Source: Plantactinospora sp. BC1 (lineage in GTDB: Bacteria; Actinomycetota; Actinomycetes; Mycobacteriales; Micromonosporaceae). From it: a stretch of DNA of 64,000 bases. Below, one piece after another: positions 17,799 to 23,858 of this stretch (the stretch's first letter is position 1; each line of letters begins with the position of its first letter). The stretch is taken from contig NZ_CP028158.1 of assembly GCF_003030345.1 (NCBI RefSeq), forward strand, positions 6,820,001 through 6,884,000, read 5' to 3'. The notes under the pieces were generated by a model. That model did not search any database. It was not told where the DNA came from and worked only from the letters and a program-made list of their open reading frames with translations. A program made the position numbers and the translations under genes.

Positions 17799-18815
17799 AT
17801 GGCACCGCGAACCACAGGGGAGGCGTTTGGCGAGTTCGACGCCGCGCTGAACCTCGATCGGCGGGAACTGAAGCAGGCTCAGCGCCGCCACCAGGAGGTC
17901 ACCGAGGTGTTGGCGGAGGCGGGCATCGCCTCGTCGACCTTGTTGCAGGGCAGCTTCGCCCGCAAGACGATGCTCAAGCCGCTCAAGGACGTCGACATGG
18001 TCATCCTGCTGGCCGAGGATCACCGGTGGCGGTGGTTCGGCGCTGGCAAGGGCGGTCCGGCCGCCTCGATGGCGGCGATCCGCCAGGCGGTCGCCGCCCG
18101 GTGGCCCGACGCCCGTTTCGACGAGGACAAGCAGCCCGCTCACGCGCTGCAGGTCACGTTCGCGGACTGCGCCTTCACGTTCGACCTGGTGCCGGCCTTC
18201 GAGGACAACGAGACCGTGGAGGGCGTGTTCATCGCCGACCGCGACCTCGACCGGTGGGAGTGGTCGAATACCCGCACTCTGCGGCGGGTGGTCCGTGAAC
18301 GCAACCTGGCCACCGTCGGTGCCTTCGTGCATCAGGTCCGTATGGGTAAGTCATTCAAGACCAACCAGCCCACGCTGGAGAAACTGTCCGGCCTGGTCAT
18401 CGAGTCCCTGTGGTACGCGGCGATCACGACGAAGATGTCCCACGCCGCCGCCACGGTCACCGCGCTCGATCAAGCGGCCGAGGCGGTCATGGGCAAGGTG
18501 TACGACCCGACCGGTGTGGACAACCTCGCCAAGGATTGGACACCGGGCGAGCGGTCCCGGTTCAGCCAGACGTTCAGCCTCGCGGCCAAGCGGGCTCGCG
18601 AGGCGCGGCGGCTGGCCGCCGACGGCGACCATCAGGCCGCTATCGACATCTGGCACGCGGTGTTCGGGGAGCCGTTCCCCGCACCGACCGCTCAGTTCGC
18701 CGCGCAGGCGCTGGCCGCGCTGAGCGCGGGCAGCATCACCTCCACCGGCCGGGCCGTGACTTCGCAACTCGGCGCCCAGACCAACCGGCCTGCGAGGTCA
18801 TGGCGTACCCGGTGA
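17799..18815 (+). CDS. CD-NTase (cGAS/DncV-like nucleotidyltransferase) of a CBASS locus
   Basis: The product has 338 residues from the ATG at 17799; in-frame codons upstream have no better ribosome site. The nucleotidyltransferase signature is complete: Gly51-Ser52 (LLQGSFARKTMLKPLKDVD), metal-binding Asp64 and Asp66, and a third Asp129 in 'FTFDLVPAF'. Residues about 180-300 are the helical OAS1-C-like domain. Such enzymes make a cyclic oligonucleotide from NTPs during phage infection. The next gene encodes an E2-like conjugase and overlaps by 16 bp; the third encodes a membrane protein. This gene set fits an E2-only CBASS. No C-terminal Gly or Ala is present to accept conjugation as in the E1/E2 versions. 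The nucleotide product cannot be told from sequence. Confidence 0.85.
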   Translation: MAPRTTGEAFGEFDAALNLDRRELKQAQRRHQEVTEVLAEAGIASSTLLQGSFARKTMLKPLKDVDMVILLAEDHRWRWFGAGKGGPAASMAAIRQAVAARWPDARFDEDKQPAHALQVTFADCAFTFDLVPAFEDNETVEGVFIADRDLDRWEWSNTRTLRRVVRERNLATVGAFVHQVRMGKSFKTNQPTLEKLSGLVIESLWYAAITTKMSHAAATVTALDQAAEAVMGKVYDPTGVDNLAKDWTPGERSRFSQTFSLAAKRAREARRLAADGDHQAAIDIWHAVFGEPFPAPTAQFAAQALAALSAGSITSTGRAVTSQLGAQTNRPARSWRTR

Positions 18816-19312
18816 CGGCGGTCCTGCAGGATCCCGCCGTGGCGGCCGACCACCTCCTGCGCCACGCCGACGTGTTCGGCGTGGCGCAGGCCGCCGGCCA
18901 CGCCACCGCGCTCGGCGGGGCGCGACTCGAACTGACCCTGCTACCACTTCCGGCGTTAGCCGCCGACGGCTACCCAGTCGAGCGGATCCGGCTGGTCATC
19001 CTGCCACCCGGCGACCGAGTGCACGCCTACCCGCGTTCTGGCAGAGACCGTCCCTTCAAGCACCGTAACCTGCAGCTCGGGGATCTGTGCCTGCAGTACG
19101 ACCGTGACGACCCCGCGTTGCGGTGGCTTCCCGAGGATGGATTAGAGCCTCTGATCACGCTCGTACACCGACACCTGATCTTCGAGGAGGCATGGCGGCG
19201 CAGCGGCGAGTGGCCGTGCGAGGATGCCCCCCACGGCGACGACCGGCAGGCTCCACACCGGGTCGCCACGACCGCGATGCGGAAGGAAATCGGCCGGTGG
19301 TCACGGACCTGA
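18800..19312 (+). CDS. E2-like conjugating protein of a CBASS locus
   Basis: The product has 170 residues from the ATG at 18800, inside the end of the CD-NTase gene. Bacterial E2-like features are visible: 'FKHRNLQLGDLCLQYD' with the likely catalytic Cys97, 'EDGL' and 'RHLIFEEAWRRSGEWPCEDA' with Trp-Pro at 138-139, and a following His145. This is the usual 'lC...HL..E..R.tG.WP..e..HG' pattern of CBASS and related E2 proteins. No E1 or JAB protease gene is present, as in short type II systems, where E2 attaches to or primes the CD-NTase. Translation is probably coupled to both neighbours. Confidence 0.75.
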   Translation: MAYPVTAVLQDPAVAADHLLRHADVFGVAQAAGHATALGGARLELTLLPLPALAADGYPVERIRLVILPPGDRVHAYPRSGRDRPFKHRNLQLGDLCLQYDRDDPALRWLPEDGLEPLITLVHRHLIFEEAWRRSGEWPCEDAPHGDDRQAPHRVATTAMRKEIGRWSRT

Positions 19313-19902
19313 CGACGCTCACGCAAGCCACAGATCCCGCCACCCCGCAGCCGCCCACGATCACCATCGCCCTGGCCGTCCTTGGCTCCAGTGTGGTCGC
19401 CGGCCTGATCAGCGTCATCCTCGGCAACACCCGCGCGAATGCCACAGCCCGCCGAGAACGCTACGCCCAAGCCGTGCGCACCCTCGTCGCCTGGGCCGAA
19501 TACCCCTACCGCATCCGCCGCCGCACCAGCGACGACGCCGCCACCCTCACCGCCCTCGCCGACCGCGGCCACACCCTGCAGGAACAACTCGCCGAATCCC
19601 GCGCGTGGATCGCCGCCGAGAGCCGCGCCATGAGCGAGGTGTTCGACGCTTGCCTCGACGACATCAACCCCCTGGTCGGACCCGCTTGCGCGATCGCCTG
19701 GCAGCAACCCCCCATCACCAAGAGCGCCGAGATGCTGCTCGGCGGCTTCGGCCCCCGCGGCATCAACGCTATCGTCGCGCGCATGGAGTGCGCGATCATC
19801 TACCGCTTCGGACTGCGCCGCCTGATGTGGCGCCGGTGGGTACTGCGCAGGCTCCGTCGCCGGGCCTGCCTGCCCGAGACATCCCCGACCACGGTGGAAT
19901 AG
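19297..19902 (+). CDS. Single-pass membrane protein, candidate CBASS effector
   Basis: The product has 201 residues from a GTG at 19297 with 'aggaaa' about 10 nt upstream, overlapping the E2 gene by 16 bp. One membrane segment at about 21-42 ('TIALAVLGSSVVAGLISVIL') is followed by a helical, Arg-rich cytoplasmic part ('RRTSDDAATLTALADRGHTL', a final 'RRLMWRRWVLRRLRRR' amphipathic segment). I recognise no known effector family: no nuclease, phospholipase, TIR or SAVED motif. Position in the operon makes it the candidate effector, which would act on the membrane; a non-CBASS role is possible. Confidence 0.65.
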   Translation: MVTDLTTLTQATDPATPQPPTITIALAVLGSSVVAGLISVILGNTRANATARRERYAQAVRTLVAWAEYPYRIRRRTSDDAATLTALADRGHTLQEQLAESRAWIAAESRAMSEVFDACLDDINPLVGPACAIAWQQPPITKSAEMLLGGFGPRGINAIVARMECAIIYRFGLRRLMWRRWVLRRLRRRACLPETSPTTVE

Positions 19903-20030
19903 GTCGCGACGAGGTCGTCGCAGCAGGTATGCACTGCGGGTGCGCAGGGTGTCGGCGAGGCTTGTTGCCGGCCCGCCGCTCGTAGCCTCGCTTGCGCCGT
20001 CACTATCGCGAATTGGGTCATCGATGCGGT

Positions 20031-20695
20031 TTAACGGGCGTACTCCCTCGATGGCGGTAGACCCGCTCGCATTGACGGAAGGGGCTGATCGAAATTTCCT
20101 TGATGTAGAGCGGAACTAGAAATTGGGTGATTTTTTTGGGCCTTATCTTGGTGAGCGAAGCCGTGGCGAACCTTGACCATCGCGTCTAGGAATGACGATG
20201 CGTCCTGCTCTCGGTGCCTCTTGGCGCCGACGCGCCAAGTGCTACCTGTTCCTAGCTCGGCAGGTGAACCTGTACAGCCAAATCCCAATCGGGCGTCGGG
20301 TCGTATCGGAAGAATGTCCAGTAAAGCTTGCGCAGATTGTATGGGCTTGGGGTTTGCACCATCCCGTTCCCGCCGTCAATGTGGTACCAAGCGGCAGGCG
20401 GGGTCGCCTGCGGGTCGAGTGGCTGTGCAGTCAAGGCAAGATTTTCATTGAACGCTTCCAAGGCGCCGACTGCGGCCACCACGACCGCCCTGTTTAGCGA
20501 TGAATGTTGTTTACCGGGTTGTCCACCACCAGGTCTTCCCTTGGCTCTGCGGCTTGCAGTAGTCTGCTGAAGCCGCTCCCGAATCACCTCATTGATTCGT
20601 TGAGCAACGCTCATATAGTCGATCATCCGGTCCAATGGGCCCTGAAGGGGGTCGAGCACCACGACGAACCTCTTCCGATCCCACGGTCGCAACAC
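20031..20695 (-). pseudogene. Frameshifted RiboL-PSP-HEPN-like protein
   Basis: The gene reads leftwards from about 20695 ('MIDYMSVAQRINEVIRERLQ', 'LNRAVVVAAVGALEAFNENL', 'YNLRKLYWTFFRYDPTPDWD') and stops at 20252. One base back in frame it continues with 'TWRVGAKRHREQDASSFLDA' and 'MVKVRHGFAHQDKAQ'. Together these make a HEPN domain: the first helices are in the first part and the Rx4H ribonuclease motif (RHGFAH) in the second. A single -1 shift near 20253 joins them. An A7 run about 75 bp further on could cause a second slip. GC here is clearly lower than around it, a sign of transfer. It could be a decayed gene, a sequencing error or a programmed shift. Confidence 0.6.
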
Positions 20696-20896
20696 GATCT
20701 CACAGAATTCTTATCGAAACTGATCATACGTCCGCGTGTGGTGCCGGCGCTGCGCTCGGGGACGGCGAAAGGCCGCCACGCGGACCAGTGGCGAGGACGA
20801 CAGCCTGTGGCTGGTAGCTCTGCTGGCCAACCCACACGGGCTTGACGTCGCGGCGAGGAACTGGCACCGAACTGCTCGACTAGGAGCAGCCGTCGC

Positions 20897-21367
20897 TCAA
20901 GCGGGTCTGGTGAAGATGTCATAGTCCCGCCCATCAGTCGACGCCGCGAAGCGGCCGACCGCTTCGAACCCGAGGAGCTGTACCACCCTCTGCGCGCGGA
21001 CGTTGAACGCGGCGATCGTCATCCGGAACGCTGGCGGCGCGAACTGCCGTCCACCGAACGCCAGCCCGGTGCTGATGGCCTCCCCGCCCAGGCCGCGTCC
21101 GGTGATCTCCGGCCGTAGCCCTCCGCCGGTGTCGAGCGCCGATGAGTCGTAGACGCCGCCTGGCACCCGGCCGTCCGGACCGAACGGACGAAAACCAATC
21201 AGCCCGCTGTCGTCCACCAAGGCGTAGAAACCGCTGGTGGGATCGATGAGAAAGTCGGGGGCGATGCCGGTCATGTCGTAGCAGTCGTAGGGCACCGAGT
21301 ACCGCCAGGTAACGATGTCGGCCGCGTACTCTGCCGTTATGGGCACGATTCGCACAGGCACAGTCAA
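20897..21367 (-). CDS. GNAT-family N-acetyltransferase
   Basis: The product has 156 residues. The acetyl-CoA-binding motif is visible as 'LRPEITGRGLGGEAI' (R/Q-x-x-G-x-G/A form) and the C-terminal GNAT strand-helix as 'AAFNVRAQRVVQLLGFEAVG'. Length and order fit the RimJ/RimL-like branch. It would transfer an acetyl group from acetyl-CoA to an amine; the substrate is unknown. It stands alone at the right side of the island. Confidence 0.8.
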   Translation of the reverse strand: MTVPVRIVPITAEYAADIVTWRYSVPYDCYDMTGIAPDFLIDPTSGFYALVDDSGLIGFRPFGPDGRVPGGVYDSSALDTGGGLRPEITGRGLGGEAISTGLAFGGRQFAPPAFRMTIAAFNVRAQRVVQLLGFEAVGRFAASTDGRDYDIFTRPA

Positions 21368-21675
21368 TGCATGCCCAGACGGCCGTCAAGCCGACCGCCG
21401 GTTCCCAAAGCGCCGCGACGGATCTCCTGCTGGAGTATTAGGCGGAGGTGACGCTCGCAACGTCGACCGGCGCCGGGCCCGTACCGCTGCCGGGCCGGGC
21501 CCGCACCCCCTTGCACGGTGGCTTTGCGGCAGAGCAGACTCGCTCTGGCTACTCCGGTGGATGCCGTTGGTCGAGTGTCGCTAAGAGCTCGAGAGACGGG
21601 CGCGGCCGACCCGTATGAACGCCTGGACCATCGGGCTGGCCAAGCGCTGCAGCCACGCGGTGTGCGGCGCAACCT
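21368..21675. other. Non-coding stretch between the GNAT and DUF4240 genes
   Basis: No open frame here has a ribosome site or recognisable content. The left end should carry the promoter of the GNAT gene. Confidence 0.4.
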
Positions 21676-22215
21676 CAGCGCTGATCCTCGTCGTAGAAGA
21701 TCCCGGTCAACCGAGGCAGGAGACGGTGCATCCGTTCCTCGTCGTCAAAGTCGAAGTGCTCCCCCGCCGCCCCAAGCGGCAATGCTTACCTTGTCCGGCA
21801 GCGCCGTCAAGAACGCATCCTCGTCCTCGGCAGCCCTCGGCGCCACGTAGAGCATCTCCTCGCCGTCGAGGTCACCGGTGTCCACGTCGACGACGTCGGC
21901 GAGCGAGTCCGGGTCGGCGAGCGTCGCCTCCCACCGCATCCGCCCCTGCGCCATCAGCCAGCCAAGGAAGTACTCGAAGCCGTCATGGGAGGCGCCGCCG
22001 TTGACCACCTGACCGCGCCCTGCGTCAGGGGGCAGGCCCGGTCGGGCGACCAAGCACCGGAAAGCCTCCGGTAGACCCGCCCGGTCGTAGCAGCTGGAGC
22101 AGCGCAAGCCGCCGCTCGAGGTCGGTGTCGTCCCGCTGCGCCTCGCCCGACCCTCCGCCACAGGCTGGGGCAACCCTCTCCGTCGGCATCCTCCATCGCT
22201 CGGACCCAGGGACCG
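21676..22215 (-). pseudogene. Frameshifted DUF4240-family gene
   Basis: The middle part reads 'SHDGFEYFLGWLMAQGRMRW', 'EATLADPDSLADVVDVD' and 'DGEEMLYVAPRAAE', the core of DUF4240 proteins. The N-terminal third is in other frames ('EAQRDDTDLERRLALLQLL') and the C-terminal end is again shifted ('HFDFDDEERMHRLLPRLTGI', stop at 21676). There are at least two frameshifts in about 540 bp, so no full protein is made. DUF4240 genes often sit beside toxin or immunity loci; the original role is unknown. Confidence 0.6.
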
Positions 22216-22278
22216 CTGCAAGACCCACCTAGATGATCATGCGCTCCCAGTTTGCTCCCAACGTAAGGAGCAACAACA

Positions 22279-22316
22279 AAGTGGCTCGTTACCGACGATC
22301 TGGTAACGAGCCACTT
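22279..22316 (-). terminator. Terminator of the tRNA operon
   Basis: A perfect 15-bp inverted repeat (aagtggctcgttacc / ggtaacgagccactt) with an 8-nt loop lies 16 bp past the tRNA-Val 3' end. Read on the minus strand it is followed by a T-rich stretch (tgttgttg). Confidence 0.85.
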
Positions 22317-22332
22317 GACCTGCTCATATAGC

Positions 22333-22407
22333 TGGTGGGCGATACTGGGTTTGAACCAGTGACCTCTTCCGTGTCAAGGAAGCGCGCTCCCACTGCGCCA
22401 ATCGCCC
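22333..22407 (-). tRNA. tRNA-Val (GAC)
   Basis: A cloverleaf with acceptor GGGCGAT / ATCGCCC, anticodon loop TTGACAC (anticodon GAC) and T loop GGTTCAAACC. The 3' CCA is encoded. It is the last of three tRNAs read leftwards. Confidence 0.95.
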
Positions 22408-22420
22408 TCGCTTGTAGCCG

Positions 22421-22491
22421 AGGTGGAGACGGGATTTGAACCCGTGTACACGGCTTTGCAGGCCGTTGCCTCGCCTCTCGGCCACTCCACC
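22421..22491 (-). tRNA. tRNA-Cys (GCA)
   Basis: Acceptor GGTGGAG / CTCCACC, anticodon loop CTGCAAA (anticodon GCA) and T loop GGTTCAAATCC. The 3' CCA is not encoded. Middle gene of the tRNA operon. Confidence 0.95.
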
Positions 22492-22523
22492 GAGGTAGCC
22501 CCCGACATCTGGCGGCATCTCCG

Positions 22524-22596
22524 AGCGGACGACGGGACTCGAACCCGCGACCCTCACCTTGGCAAGGTGATGCGCTACCAACTGCGCTACGTCCGC
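22524..22596 (-). tRNA. tRNA-Gly (GCC)
   Basis: Acceptor GCGGACG / CGTCCGC, anticodon loop TTGCCAA (anticodon GCC) and T loop GGTTCGAGTCC. First gene of the Gly-Cys-Val cluster, an order common in actinomycetes. Confidence 0.95.
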
Positions 22597-22629
22597 TTGT
22601 CATCCGGTGTTTCCTGGTGACGGATGAGA

Positions 22630-22659
22630 ACTTTAGCCGAGGCCGCGAACAGATGCCAA
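22630..22659 (-). promoter_or_regulatory. Promoter of the tRNA operon
   Basis: On the minus strand a -35 box TTGGCA (22654-22659) and a -10 box TAAAGT (22630-22635) are 18 bp apart. Transcription would start about 25 bp before tRNA-Gly. The boxes are close to the housekeeping consensus. Confidence 0.7.
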
Positions 22660-22838
22660 CTCGGGGGTCCGGTCGGCGGGTCAAGCAGTCCCTGCTCCTG
22701 CACAGCTGCCCGCAACCACCTGCCGACCCGTCCTGATGAGCTTCCTCAGCCCTCCGCCCCGACCACCCCACGCCACCACCCCTAACCATCCTAGGAACCT
22801 GGGAACCCGGGGAAGTGACGTGGGGCCGGGCGGACGGG

Positions 22839-23858
22839 TTACTTTGCCGCGTTCAGGTCGTCGAGGGCCTGACTGGCGCCACGGTGCAGGGACACCGGGT
22901 CGGTCTTACGGGCGGTGTCCAGGCTGATCTCCTTGGCCGCCGCGTTGGCCTGTTCGAGTTGCGGCTTCCGGTCGAAGAGCGCCTTGGTCAGTACGCAGAC
23001 CAGGTTCGCGTCGAGGTCCTCCTTCACCAGCAGGAAGTTCGGTACCACGATGGTCTTGACGTCGGCCGGCGTGCCGTAGGTGGCGGCCGGAATGGCGCTC
23101 TCCTCGTACACCGGGTTGATCTTCTTCATCTCGGCCAGCAGCGGGGTGATGTCCAGGAAGCTGACCTGGTCCTTGGCCGTGGTGAGCAGGTCGGTGATGC
23201 CCGGCGTCGGCAGGCCGCCCGACCAGAAGAGCGCGTCGATCGAGCCCTCCTTCATCCCGTCGACGGTCTTGGCCAGGTCCAGCCGCTGCGCCTGTACGTC
23301 CTTGGCCGGGTCCAGCCCGGCGGCCTGGAGCAGCCGGTTGGCGATGACCTCGGTACCCGACTTCGGCGAGCCGGTGGAGACCCGCTTGCCCCGCATGTCA
23401 GCCACCGACTTGATCCCGGCGTCGTTGCGGACGATCACTTGGGTGTAGTTCGTGTGGATCCGGGCCAGCGCCTGCACCGGCTGCCGCTGCCCCTCGAAGC
23501 TGCCGGTGCCCTGCACCGCGTCGGCGGCGGTGTCGGCCAGCGAGAACGCCACCGCGTACGTCCCGGCGACGAGTTGTTGGATGTTCTGCACCGAGGCTCC
23601 GGTCTCGGCCGCGGTGGCCTTGACCTTGCTGCCCGGGGCGTTGGAGACCTGCTCGGCGTACGCGTTGCCGAGCGCGAAGTAGACCCCGGTCGCGTTGCCG
23701 GTGGCGATGCCGATCCGGGTCTCCGTACCCACCTCACAGGTGACGTCGCCACCCGCGTCGGTGCTGGCGGTGTCCTGCCGGCCACCACAGCCGGCCAGAC
23801 CGGCCAGGCCCAGACCGGCGGCGGTCACCGCTGCCAGGATCCTCGTGCTACGTCTCAT
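22839..23858 (-). CDS. TAXI-family TRAP transporter solute-binding lipoprotein
   Basis: The product has 339 residues from the ATG at 23858. It has a lipoprotein signal (LGLAGLAGCGG, lipid-attached Cys near 24). The mature part matches the TAXI family: 'ETRIGIATGNATGVYFALGN' at the start, 'VQNIQQLVAGTYAVAFSLAD' and 'GKRVSTGSPKSGTEVIANRL' later. It catches a carboxylate-type ligand outside the cell and passes it to the fused permease. It overlaps the permease stop by 4 bp and is translated after it. The ligand cannot be told. Confidence 0.9.
   Translation of the reverse strand: MRRSTRILAAVTAAGLGLAGLAGCGGRQDTASTDAGGDVTCEVGTETRIGIATGNATGVYFALGNAYAEQVSNAPGSKVKATAAETGASVQNIQQLVAGTYAVAFSLADTAADAVQGTGSFEGQRQPVQALARIHTNYTQVIVRNDAGIKSVADMRGKRVSTGSPKSGTEVIANRLLQAAGLDPAKDVQAQRLDLAKTVDGMKEGSIDALFWSGGLPTPGITDLLTTAKDQVSFLDITPLLAEMKKINPVYEESAIPAATYGTPADVKTIVVPNFLLVKEDLDANLVCVLTKALFDRKPQLEQANAAAKEISLDTARKTDPVSLHRGASQALDDLNAAK

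Noticed and set aside
20252-20256. Programmed frameshift in the HEPN gene
   Set aside because: No slippery heptamer is seen at the junction itself, so decay or a sequencing error is more likely than recoding; kept only as an open possibility.
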